From Rs1 sp038900335 (GTDB lineage: Bacteria; Pseudomonadota; Gammaproteobacteria; Pseudomonadales; Balneatricaceae), in assembly GCA_038900335.1 (NCBI GenBank), contig JBBMRB010000026.1:1-46114 (forward strand): a stretch of DNA of 46,114 nucleotides, read 5' to 3'. This document shows, piece by piece, positions 1 to 7,327 of the stretch (position 1 is the first letter of the stretch; each line of letters begins with the position of its first letter). The notes beneath the pieces were generated by a model. That model did not search any database and was not told where the DNA came from. It worked only from the letters and a program-made list of their open reading frames with translations. The translations under genes and the position numbers were made by a program.

Positions 1-73
<73 letters not shown>

Positions 74-155
74 TCAACCTATCTTAATGTATCTAAATAA
101 TTGATTTATAAAGATAACATTGAGATGTTTGTTTCTTCTCAAACTGTGGAAGCGA

Positions 156-183
156 ATTCTACAGCCTTTGATTGGTAATGCAA
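156..183 (-). promoter_or_regulatory. Probable promoter of the initiator tRNA
   Basis: On the minus strand a -35 box TTGCAT (183-178) and a -10 box TAGAAT (161-156) are separated by 16 bases. They lie about 80 bases before the tRNA 5' end, which is plausible for a sigma-70 promoter with a short 5' leader. It also sits just past the end of the pilZ gene, so the tRNA need not depend on read-through from the mot operon. Confidence 0.5.
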
Positions 184-185
184 GT

Positions 186-205
186 GTTATATTAATAAAT
201 ATAAC
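186..205 (-). terminator. Weak AT-only hairpin after pilZ
   Basis: A 7-bp perfect inverted repeat (GTTATAT / ATATAAC) with a 6-base loop lies 8 bases past the pilZ stop codon. It contains one G:C pair and no clear U-run follows, so termination would be weak. It may only partly separate the mot-pilZ transcript from the downstream tRNA. Confidence 0.25.
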
Positions 206-212
206 AACTCGC

Positions 213-578
213 TTAATATCCGCCTTTGCGTATTGCTCTTTTTTGGCCTTTTATTATGAATTCGCCAATAATTCTAGATTCTTTGGGTGTTAAATCTATT
301 AATACGCCGCTGTAGATAGGCAGATCTTGTCTGAGTATTTTAATAGCGCACTCTATTTTATAGGCACCATCTAGCTCCAGCTCAAGCACAACTTTGTAGG
401 TCGCTAGCTTGACCTTCCCAGAGAATTTAAAGGCGATACCATTGGCAGATATGTTATCTACTTCTACTTCTTTGCCGGCGATGTAAAGTCTGATGACATC
501 GTGCTCACTAGGACGTAGTCTGTATTCACCTCGATTAGTTTCATCTAGGCCTTCTACTTCAAATATTGGTTTTTTCAT
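213..578 (-). CDS. PilZ-domain protein, last gene of the mot operon
   Basis: This 121-residue protein is a single PilZ domain, the usual bacterial cyclic-di-GMP receptor fold. Both ligand-contact motifs are present: RxxxR as RGEYR at residues 16-20, and (D/N)xSxxG as NISANG at residues 42-47. The gene starts 2 bases after motB stops, so it is almost surely co-transcribed and translationally coupled with motA-motB. From that context I infer that it tunes stator activity in response to cyclic-di-GMP, much as YcgR does in enterics, but without the YcgR N-terminal domain. The intact motifs predict real ligand binding. Confidence 0.88.
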   Translation of the reverse strand: MKKPIFEVEGLDETNRGEYRLRPSEHDVIRLYIAGKEVEVDNISANGIAFKFSGKVKLATYKVVLELELDGAYKIECAIKILRQDLPIYSGVLIDLTPKESRIIGEFIIKGQKRAIRKGGY

Positions 579-580
579 AT

Positions 581-1423
581 TTATTTACGCTCAAGTACAA
601 ATTCTATTCTTCTGTTTTCAGTTTGCTGCTCTGGGCTGTCATTGGGAACAAGAGGCGCTGACTGGCCATATCCAGTTGCTGTTAGCCGGTTTGGTGGCAT
701 ACCGCCGCGTACAAAATAGCGCAGCACGGTCGTTGCTCTAATTGCTGATAACTCCCAGTTAGATGGGTATCTGTTAGTGCTAATGGGTATGTTATCAGTA
801 TGACCGCCAATCGCCAGTGTGAATTTGTCATTTTTTCTTAAAATGTTACCAATCCCGTCCATGATAGGCATGGCTTCACGTTTAAACTGTGCCGAGCCTG
901 GGTTGAAGAAAAGATCACCGCTAATGTTGATAGTTATTTTATCATTAGTGGATTGGATTTTGCTTTCATTCTCAGTGGCTGTCTGTTTAACCAAGTTGCT
1001 AATATCTTGCGATACTTTTGCGACATCTTGTTTTTTTTGTTCATTTTCTTGGTCTTGTTTAGATGGCACAGGGATTGCAAAAGGCGTGGTTATAATTGCT
1101 TGCTGCTCTTGCGTTGGTGCCTGTTGTTTATCACCGGTTTGTGTCGATGGGTCTAATGAGTCTGTCGCTACGGTGCCTGTTTCTACTTTTTCAGATTTTT
1201 CATCGTCTACTGTGCCTGCACCCGCTCCGATGTTTGACCCTGTGCCTGTGCGTTTTAAGGCTGATTTTACCGAGTTGATGGTGTCTTCAAAAGAGTCTTC
1301 TTTTACCGTTGAGACTGAAAACAATAAAATAAAAAACACGAGCAATAGTGTAACCAAATCGGCAAATGTGACGATCCAGCTGTTGCTTTCAGACTCTTCG
1401 TGTAAATCTATAGCATTTCTCAT
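581..1423 (-). CDS. motB: MotB/PomB-type flagellar stator subunit with OmpA domain
   Basis: This 280-residue protein is the peptidoglycan-anchored half of the flagellar stator. A single transmembrane helix (about residues 16-38) carries the ion-binding aspartate D22 in the motif FADLVTLL. A low-complexity, Gln/Thr-rich linker (about 45-150) follows. The C-terminal OmpA-like peptidoglycan-binding domain (about 165-280) contains GHTDN and the NRRIEFVL ending. The transmembrane stretch reads like sodium-type PomB/MotS (FADL followed by LL-FF) rather than proton-type MotB (ADFMTAMM), so a Na+-driven motor is likely but not proven. It lies 11 bases after motA. No other flagellar gene is in the window. 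Confidence 0.92.
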   Translation of the reverse strand: MRNAIDLHEESESNSWIVTFADLVTLLLVFFILLFSVSTVKEDSFEDTINSVKSALKRTGTGSNIGAGAGTVDDEKSEKVETGTVATDSLDPSTQTGDKQQAPTQEQQAIITTPFAIPVPSKQDQENEQKKQDVAKVSQDISNLVKQTATENESKIQSTNDKITINISGDLFFNPGSAQFKREAMPIMDGIGNILRKNDKFTLAIGGHTDNIPISTNRYPSNWELSAIRATTVLRYFVRGGMPPNRLTATGYGQSAPLVPNDSPEQQTENRRIEFVLERK

Positions 1424-1434
1424 CGGTTAGTGAA

Positions 1435-2214
1435 TCACTCTTTAGCGGGTTCTTTAGGAACAAAAATTGAGGCGCGCTTGTTTTCAGGTAAATAGGCAGA
1501 TAATTGCTCGTAGACGTGTGCCCATTGATCGTTAGTTAGGATGCTGATGCTGCCTTCACGGATGATTTCAAGATTAGTGACCTCCGATAGTGTTCTAGCG
1601 CGAAGTTTGCCGGCAATGGGTAGGAACACCATCGTTGCCATTAATGAGCCGTAGAAGGTGGTTAGTAGTGCGACAGCCATTGATGGTCCGATAGTTTCAG
1701 GGTTGTCTAATTGGCTGAGCATTTGGATGAGGCCTATTAGCGTTCCTATCATGCCAAAAGCGGGCGAATATGCGGCCATCTTTTTAAAGACGTCTTGCGC
1801 TGCAAAATGGCGGGCGACTAGTGAATCAATTTCATTTTGTAAGGTGTTTCTAATGACTTGCTCAGAGGCGGCTTCTGCTAATAAATTACAGGCGCGTTTT
1901 AGAACTTTTGAATCGGTTTTAATATGAGTCATTTTTAACAAGCCATGGCGGTGGCTTATTTTGCTCAATTCAATCATGGTATCAATCATGTCAGATGCAT
2001 TTGTCTTATCGCGCGAGAAGACAAAGTAAGCTGCTTTAAAGCCGTTAATGACATCTTTAAAGGGGACGGTCAGTAGGGTAGCGGCTAAGGTTCCGCCGGC
2101 TACGATCATGACACCTGGTATATTAACGAATACATCGGGAGTACCGCCTAAGAAAATCGCGGAGATAATTAGCGCAAGTCCTGAGATAATACCAATCAGT
2201 GAGGCGAAATCCAT
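1435..2214 (-). CDS. motA: MotA/PomA-type flagellar stator subunit
   Basis: This 259-residue protein has four transmembrane segments (about residues 5-22, 32-50, 147-170 and 180-202). Between helices 2 and 3 is a large cytoplasmic loop that interacts with the rotor. The conserved helix-3 stretch AYSPAFGMIGTLIGL includes the functional proline region of the MotA/TolQ/ExbB superfamily. Length matches PomA (about 253) better than E. coli MotA (295), in line with the PomB-like partner. It is first in the motA-motB-pilZ operon. Start is the ATG at 2214, weakly preceded by AAGG on the minus strand. Confidence 0.92.
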   Translation of the reverse strand: MDFASLIGIISGLALIISAIFLGGTPDVFVNIPGVMIVAGGTLAATLLTVPFKDVINGFKAAYFVFSRDKTNASDMIDTMIELSKISHRHGLLKMTHIKTDSKVLKRACNLLAEAASEQVIRNTLQNEIDSLVARHFAAQDVFKKMAAYSPAFGMIGTLIGLIQMLSQLDNPETIGPSMAVALLTTFYGSLMATMVFLPIAGKLRARTLSEVTNLEIIREGSISILTNDQWAHVYEQLSAYLPENKRASIFVPKEPAKE

Positions 2215-2248
2215 ATGAAGTAATACCTTATAAGTTGTGTCTGTATCT

Positions 2249-2278
2249 ATTATATTAGTATGAAAGCATAATAAATAA
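2249..2278 (-). promoter_or_regulatory. Candidate promoter of motA-motB-pilZ
   Basis: On the minus strand a perfect TATAAT (2254-2249) lies 18 bases after a weak -35 TTATTT (2278-2273). It is about 35 bases before the motA start, in the gap shared with the divergent DUF72 gene. No sigma-54 (GG-N10-GC) or clear sigma-28 signature was seen. The assignment rests mainly on the -10 box in AT-rich DNA. Confidence 0.3.
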
Positions 2279-2304
2279 GTCTTTATTGGAAATATATCGT
2301 AATT

Positions 2305-3174
2305 ATGTCAAAAAAAATTTATTTTGGATTAGCTCAGTGGCACCACGATCTGTGGCGCTTTGGTCAATCATCATCTAAACCTTTGGCGCGTTACTCTGGT
2401 CTTTTTTCAACAATAGAAGGTAATACCTCTTTCTATGCTGTGCCCAGTGAAAAAAATATCGAGGCATGGGATAGAGATACACCGTCATCGTTTAAGTTCT
2501 GTTTTAAATTTCCCAGAGAGATATCACATAAACTAAAGCTATCTCATAGTTCACGGCAGGTTAGTGAATTTCTTAACCGAATATGTGCGTTAAATGATAA
2601 ATTGGGAGTTATCTGGCTACAATTAGATCAATATTGCGATGCTGGCAGTGTGCAAAAAATCACATCATTTTTACAAAACCTGCCTGATTCATTCAATTAT
2701 GCGGTTGAGGTAAGGAGTTTAGATTTTTATAAGAAAGATGAGTTGGAGCGCCGCTTCAATGGTTTTTTACGCGAGAATAATATTAATCGTGTCATATTTG
2801 ATACCCGCAGTTTGTTTGCGCAACAAGGTGACCCCAAGTTAAAAATAGTTGATCAGGCGACACTCAAAGCCTTTGCGGCCAAACCTTTGGTGCCTACCCA
2901 CGTTATAGCGACAGCTGGGCATCCCTTTATTAGGATCATTATACCGATGCACATGCAGCTGGGCTTGTATGTTGTTGAGCAGTGGGTTGTTAAGGTGGCG
3001 CAGTGGTTAAATGAGGGGTTGGTACCGTATGTGTTTTTTCATACACCAGATAATGCAATGGCACCTGAATTTGCACAGCTATTTTGTGCAAAGTTGGCTG
3101 TGTTAGTACCAGATATTGATTTAATTGTGCTAGATAATACTGTAGAGGCTAGTGCGCAGAGTGATTTGTTTTGA
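2305..3174 (+). CDS. DUF72 (YecE-like) family protein
   Basis: This 289-residue protein belongs to the DUF72 family, predicted TIM-barrel proteins of unknown biochemical role. Family landmarks are the N-terminal strand with YFGLAQW, the segment EGNTSFYAVPS (residues about 38-48), FKFCFKFPREISH (about 64-76) and the late FFHTPDNAMAPEF (about 250-262). The full family length is present. It is divergent from motA and convergent with the cold-shock gene, and appears monocistronic. No catalytic role can be assigned from sequence. Confidence 0.85.
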   Translation: MSKKIYFGLAQWHHDLWRFGQSSSKPLARYSGLFSTIEGNTSFYAVPSEKNIEAWDRDTPSSFKFCFKFPREISHKLKLSHSSRQVSEFLNRICALNDKLGVIWLQLDQYCDAGSVQKITSFLQNLPDSFNYAVEVRSLDFYKKDELERRFNGFLRENNINRVIFDTRSLFAQQGDPKLKIVDQATLKAFAAKPLVPTHVIATAGHPFIRIIIPMHMQLGLYVVEQWVVKVAQWLNEGLVPYVFFHTPDNAMAPEFAQLFCAKLAVLVPDIDLIVLDNTVEASAQSDLF

Positions 3175-3199
3175 TGTTTACTTTGAATGGTAATAAAAA

Positions 3200-3231
3200 T
3201 TAATTGCATACTCATTAAGGTATGCAATTAA
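3200..3231. terminator. Bidirectional terminator between convergent genes
   Basis: A perfect 12-bp inverted repeat (TTAATTGCATAC / GTATGCAATTAA) with an 8-base loop lies between the convergent DUF72 and cold-shock-domain genes. On the minus strand it is followed by ATTTTTATT, a usable U-run; on the plus strand by CTTTG. It can serve both transcripts, better for the minus one. Confidence 0.7.
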
Positions 3232-3254
3232 CTTTGTGTATTATGCTTGATTAT

Positions 3255-3716
3255 TTAAGAGCGTAAAATTGATACATCTTCAGCTTGTAAGCCTTTATCG
3301 CTATCACGCGTATAGAACTTAACATTCTGACCTTCGCTTAAAGAGCGATGACCTCTGCCTCGGATGTTACGAAAATGTACAAATACATCATCTCCGTTTT
3401 CACGTGTTATAAAGCCAAAACCCTTTGATACGTTAAACCATTTAACGGTACCGTGTTCGCGCTCGTCATCTTCATCCTCGTCTTCGTCATCATATTCTGC
3501 GCCGTTTTCTTGTAGCTCTGTTTGCGCTGAATTAGAATTTGTATTGGCTGTTATTGCAGTAAAAGCACTGGCTGCAAATACAACTACAAAAATGATGACT
3601 AAAACAGGAGCGTCAAATGCTATTGTTGTTCCTGCAAATTTACTTAGTAAAAAAGGGATTAAAGTCGCAGCAATAGCACTGGCGATGATACTGCGTATAA
3701 TTTGATTACCACTCAT
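3255..3716 (-). CDS. Membrane-anchored cold-shock-domain protein
   Basis: This 153-residue protein has two hydrophobic helices (about residues 8-26 and 36-55). A Ser/Thr/Asn linker follows, then a strongly acidic run (about 74-86, nearly all D/E), then a complete C-terminal cold-shock domain (about 88-153). The nucleic-acid-binding motifs are intact: RNP1 KGFGFI and RNP2 VFVHF. The domain is expected to bind single-stranded RNA or DNA, here tethered to the cytoplasmic side of the inner membrane. The architecture is the reverse of the CSD-DUF1294 fusion. The gene stands alone between a shared terminator and a 390-bp AT-rich leader region. Target and role are unknown. Confidence 0.8.
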   Translation of the reverse strand: MSGNQIIRSIIASAIAATLIPFLLSKFAGTTIAFDAPVLVIIFVVVFAASAFTAITANTNSNSAQTELQENGAEYDDEDEDEDDEREHGTVKWFNVSKGFGFITRENGDDVFVHFRNIRGRGHRSLSEGQNVKFYTRDSDKGLQAEDVSILRS

Positions 3717-4108
3717 CTATTATTCTCTTGTAAAGTTAATATGTTATTGTCATAAATGTTCTATATACTTGGCCCAATAAACAACAGAAATATAAACCAA
3801 GTATTTCACTGAACGGTGACTAGGTATACAGAATATTTCTTTGTTTTTCAATGATTATTGGCTAATAAAACAACACTGTTTGTTTTTTGTGTTTGTGTTT
3901 TTTATTATTTATTCAGTATAGAGCATTATTATGCATATTGTTGAGTTGCTTGATAAAATCTATGAAAATACAGTTATGTGCCGCGCTCTACTGTATAATA
4001 GGCGCCATTGCCTGTCTCTAGGGTGATGGATTTGAAGTAGCGCTAGTATATGGTTGCTAAATTGGTTGCTTAAAGCTGATTTTAATGAGTTAAAGGATAC
4101 CTTTGTTA
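3717..4108. other. Divergent intergenic region between the cold-shock gene and slyX
   Basis: About 390 AT-rich bases hold no open gene. An 8-bp inverted repeat (ATACTTGG 3765-3772 / CCAAGTAT 3797-3804) lies 49-88 bases upstream of the cold-shock-domain start, where it could be an operator or part of a structured leader. On the plus strand a perfect TATAAT at 3994-3999 is the best -10 for slyX-plsB, with only a poor -35. Nothing else was recognised. Confidence 0.35.
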
Positions 4109-4312
4109 ATGGAAAGTAGAATCACTGAATTGGAATCGCGTGTAGCGTTTCAAGAAGAGATGATTGATAAGTTAGATAGTGTTATCTCCAATCAAGATAA
4201 ACAGATAATGGCTTTGTGTCGAGCGGTAGAGATGTTGAATCAAAAAATTGTTGCCAGCGATTCCTCTACGCATACCGCCAGTCAAGATGAGACTCCTCCT
4301 CCGCATTATTAA
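4109..4312 (+). CDS. slyX: SlyX family protein
   Basis: This small, highly charged coiled-coil protein (67 residues from the ATG) matches SlyX: ELESRVAFQEE near the N-terminus, heptad-like spacing through residue 50, and the diagnostic ending TPPPHY. Molecular function is unknown in the family. I prefer the ATG at 4109, which matches the family start, over the in-frame TTG at 4103. The ribosome-binding site AAAGGA at 4092-4097 is nearer the TTG (5 bases) than the ATG (11 bases), so the longer form is possible. It is 33 bases ahead of plsB, on the same strand. Confidence 0.9.
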   Translation: MESRITELESRVAFQEEMIDKLDSVISNQDKQIMALCRAVEMLNQKIVASDSSTHTASQDETPPPHY

Positions 4313-4345
4313 TTCATTTTGGTAAATATCAGGTAACTGAGCTAT

Positions 4346-6631
4346 ATGGTTTTTGTCGGTAAAATTCTTAATAAATTATTTGTTAGTGCACAGGTGTTCG
4401 GTAGTGAGCAGCTAAAATCTTGCGATGATATTATCTATGTTTTAGAAACATCGCGTTCTGAGCACGTCGAGCTGTTACATCTGTCTTTAAAAAAACAGGG
4501 TGTTGTCTTAAACTCGCGCAGAGTTTTGTCGGTAGATAAGGCGAGTGAGAAATCGCTGGTTTACCGGCTGGAATCGTTGATAGAAAAAATAGAATTTTCA
4601 GAAAATAGTAATGATGTCAGTATCGTTCCCGTCACAATTTTGCATGGCCACTTCCCTAGTAGGGAGTCTTCATGGTGGAGAGTGGTTTTTTCTGAGCGCT
4701 GGGGGCCTAAGGGCTGGTGGCGCCGGCTATTAATGTTAATCGTTAATGGTAGACAAACATTATTGCAGCTCGATAAACCGCTGTCTCTGAAAGAAATGAT
4801 GTATGAAGATGGCTTGTTGCCATCATCAACACGAGCCGAAAAAATAGTGGTGTTGTTGCGAGATCATTTTCGTCAAAGGCGCCTGGCGACGTATGGCCCG
4901 GATCTATCAAATCGCAGAGAAGTGATAGAAAAAATCATCAATCAGCAAGATGTGCTTGCTGAAATTGAAGCGTATAGTTTACAAAAAGGTATTGAGTTAA
5001 AGCAGGCTGAAGCTTATGCAAGGCAGCAGTTGAAAGGAATTGCAACGAACCTAAGCCCTAGTTTTATTCGCTTTTTTAGCGGCTTGCTCAATTGGTTTTT
5101 CAAGCGTACTTATCGCAATGTAAAATTTTTGGGCACAGATAAAGTAAGGCAAACAGCGAAAGATTATCAGTTAGTTTTTTTACCGTGTCATCGTAGTCAC
5201 ATGGACTATGTGTTGGTGTCTTGGGGGTTGCATAATCATGGCTTGGTGATCCCGCATGTGATAGCGGGTGATAACCTTAATGCACCGGTATTAGGTAGCG
5301 CGCTTAAATTAGGTGGTGCCGTGTTTATGCGCCGCTCTTTTTATGATGATGCGCTGTATGCTATTTTATTTAAAAATTATATTAAGCAATTACATGCTAG
5401 CGGCCATGCTTTAGAGTACTTTATAGAGGGTGGACGCTCGCGTACGGGGCGTTTGTTGGCACCTAAAATAGGTATGATGTCACTCACTTTAGAGGCTTCT
5501 TTACAGCCTGGGATAAAGCCGATCGCGATTGTGCCTGTCTCTATCAGTTATGATAAATTGGTAGAAACCAGAAGCTATGCTAATCAATTGAATAACCATG
5601 AAAAAAGACCAGAGTCGATATCTGGTTTGTTCAAGAGTTTAAAAATGTTCAAAGGTGAGATGGGTGATGTTGCAATCAGCTATGCGGATCCGATTATTGT
5701 CAGTGATAATTTCTCAAAATTTGAAGATATAAAGACTAAAAGCCAGTATTTGGTACGCAGGGTAATGGAGCAGATTAGCTTGGCCAGCTATGTTAATGAA
5801 ACGGCGCTCATAGCCACGGTGTTATTGTCGCAAAGACGGTTGCGCCTATCTAAGGATCAGTTGATCGAGCGAGTAAATCAGCTGTCCACCATATTGGTTA
5901 ACATGCCTAATGCGCCGGCGGGTATTGCTAAAGGCGATGTGGCTCAATGGATTGCTGATGCGGCAGCTAGAGATCAGGTTTGCGTTAATAATAGCGATGT
6001 ATATTTGAGTGTTGATCAAGCTTGCGAGATGACGTTCTATCGTAACCAGATTCACCATTTAACACTCTTAGCTGGTTTGTACTTGTTGGTGTCAAAGCGA
6101 TATCACAGTCCACTGGGCCAGTCAGTCCCTAAGCTGATTAAAGCTGTGTATCCTTATTTGGCAAAAGAAATGTTTTGGCCATGGCAGGGCAAAGAAGTTG
6201 ATGCCGCCTTAAAAGATATAAAAAATCTGTTGATAAATCAGCAGTTGATTGTTGAGGACGATAAGAGTTTAGTGGTGCGAAATACCTCTTTATCAGTGTC
6301 ATTGATGCAGACAGTAGAGCCTTATTTGTTGCGCTACTATATCGTGTTTAGGCTATTGCATCAGTTCAACGATTTGTCAGAGACTGACTTGGTTGATGAG
6401 TCGGTTAGGTTGGCGGGTATGCTGCATGTGGAGTTTGGTTTTCACTCACCTGAATATACTGATAGCAAAGGCATCGCTAGTTTTGTCAAGTCTATGCAGG
6501 AGCAGGAGGTGCTGGCTATCAATGAAGACGGGGCTATTTACCCGTGTGTTGATGCCAGCGGTTTAATGCAAAGATCAAAACAGATACTGTTAGCGCATTA
6601 TGTTGAGTTGATTGAGCAGAATTTGCGGTAA
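4346..6631 (+). CDS. plsB: Glycerol-3-phosphate acyltransferase PlsB
   Basis: Catalyses the first acylation of sn-glycerol-3-phosphate in phospholipid synthesis at the inner membrane. All four acyltransferase blocks are visible: the HX4D catalytic motif HRSHMD at residues 282-287 (charge-relay His282, Asp287), then GDNLNAPVLG and FMRRSF, then FIEGGRSRTG at 359-368 (substrate-binding E/R residues), then IVPVSISYD. Length is 761 residues against 807 in E. coli, the difference being at the N-terminus. Downstream is a clear terminator, then accessory DNA. In relatives plsB is also often a lone gene, so the neighbours add little. Confidence 0.95.
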   Translation: MVFVGKILNKLFVSAQVFGSEQLKSCDDIIYVLETSRSEHVELLHLSLKKQGVVLNSRRVLSVDKASEKSLVYRLESLIEKIEFSENSNDVSIVPVTILHGHFPSRESSWWRVVFSERWGPKGWWRRLLMLIVNGRQTLLQLDKPLSLKEMMYEDGLLPSSTRAEKIVVLLRDHFRQRRLATYGPDLSNRREVIEKIINQQDVLAEIEAYSLQKGIELKQAEAYARQQLKGIATNLSPSFIRFFSGLLNWFFKRTYRNVKFLGTDKVRQTAKDYQLVFLPCHRSHMDYVLVSWGLHNHGLVIPHVIAGDNLNAPVLGSALKLGGAVFMRRSFYDDALYAILFKNYIKQLHASGHALEYFIEGGRSRTGRLLAPKIGMMSLTLEASLQPGIKPIAIVPVSISYDKLVETRSYANQLNNHEKRPESISGLFKSLKMFKGEMGDVAISYADPIIVSDNFSKFEDIKTKSQYLVRRVMEQISLASYVNETALIATVLLSQRRLRLSKDQLIERVNQLSTILVNMPNAPAGIAKGDVAQWIADAAARDQVCVNNSDVYLSVDQACEMTFYRNQIHHLTLLAGLYLLVSKRYHSPLGQSVPKLIKAVYPYLAKEMFWPWQGKEVDAALKDIKNLLINQQLIVEDDKSLVVRNTSLSVSLMQTVEPYLLRYYIVFRLLHQFNDLSETDLVDESVRLAGMLHVEFGFHSPEYTDSKGIASFVKSMQEQEVLAINEDGAIYPCVDASGLMQRSKQILLAHYVELIEQNLR

Positions 6632-6655
6632 TGTTTTTGGTGAAACGCTAGATAT

Positions 6656-6685
6656 AAAAAAGCACGCTATTTGGGGGTTAGTGCT
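6656..6685 (-). terminator. Candidate minus-strand terminator at left edge of accessory block
   Basis: Read on the minus strand, the stem AGCAC (6685-6681) / GTGCT (6665-6661) is followed by six T residues (6661-6656). It could end minus-strand transcription coming from the KAP gene. Its left arm shares the 14-mer AAAAAAGCACGCTA with the terminator at 9874-9918 in opposite orientation. It overlaps, and would exclude, the plus-strand hairpin at 6676-6706. Confidence 0.45.
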
Positions 6686-6706
6686 CTATAAATACTAGCC
6701 TTTTTT
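6676..6706 (+). terminator. Rho-independent terminator of plsB
   Basis: A 7-bp stem GGTTAGT (6676-6682) / ACTAGCC (6694-6700), with one G:T pair and an 11-base loop, is followed directly by TTTTTTGTTT. It lies 45 bases past the plsB stop on the same strand and closes the slyX-plsB transcript. Confidence 0.65.
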
Positions 6707-6801
6707 GTTTATCATATTGTAATTACCATATTTTATAGGCATTTTAGCTTGGCGTTATACCACAGGCCAATGTTTTGTAAATTAGGTTATAGTAATACGG
6801 T

Positions 6802-7293
6802 ATGACTAAATCCCAAGTCCAATTTATACCCAAGAATGACAAGCAAATACAGTTTAATTGCTGTTATAACCTAGGTTGTAAGTATTATCTAGTAGAACCT
6901 TCTTCGCTTAAAAATATAAAAGGCTTTGAGGTAAAGAGTATTGGTACTGCTTCTTTAAAGTGTGCTGGGTGTAGAAAGACTATTACGCTTAAAAGTAATG
7001 TAGCAATTGACCTTGAGTTCCAAAGATTATCAAAATCATCTAGTACCGTTAATCACCCAGCTTCACTTCATGCCATTGATAGGTTTTTAATGATAACGAG
7101 AAGAAAAATTTCAACATTAGAAAGACCAATTTCAAAATCAGCATATAATCCAGAAGCTGTTGAAAAACGTTTAATTATGTTACGAACATATAGAAATTAC
7201 GTTTTTGTCGGTGATGATAGTAAAACACCAGCGATGAGACTGGGTTTAGTAAATAAGCTTTATGATGTGTCTCAGAACACTCATAGAAATTAA
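6802..7293 (+). CDS. Short transposase-like zinc-ribbon protein, probable internally deleted remnant
   Basis: This is a 163-residue basic protein. Residues about 18-62 carry Cys pairs typical of the zinc ribbon at the N-terminus of some transposases: C20/C21, C26, then CAGC at 54-57 followed by RKTITL. Residues about 89-149 resemble the C-terminal tail of DDE transposases: AIDRFLMITRRKISTLERPI, then a Tyr/Asn-rich stretch and KTPAMRLGL at 141-149. The catalytic core that should lie between them is absent, so I infer an internal deletion or a reduced non-catalytic derivative; the frame itself is intact. No flanking terminal inverted repeat was found. It converges on the KAP NTPase gene, 34 bases away. 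A DNA-binding regulator is an alternative. Confidence 0.5.
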   Translation: MTKSQVQFIPKNDKQIQFNCCYNLGCKYYLVEPSSLKNIKGFEVKSIGTASLKCAGCRKTITLKSNVAIDLEFQRLSKSSSTVNHPASLHAIDRFLMITRRKISTLERPISKSAYNPEAVEKRLIMLRTYRNYVFVGDDSKTPAMRLGLVNKLYDVSQNTHRN

Positions 7294-7327
7294 AGCTATT
7301 ACAAAGTAATGGCTTTATAATAGAAAG

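Noticed and set aside
819..1430. Long plus-strand open frame opposite motB
   Set aside because: Ser/Cys-rich composition, no recognisable motif, and exactly antisense to a well-supported motB frame; a coding shadow.
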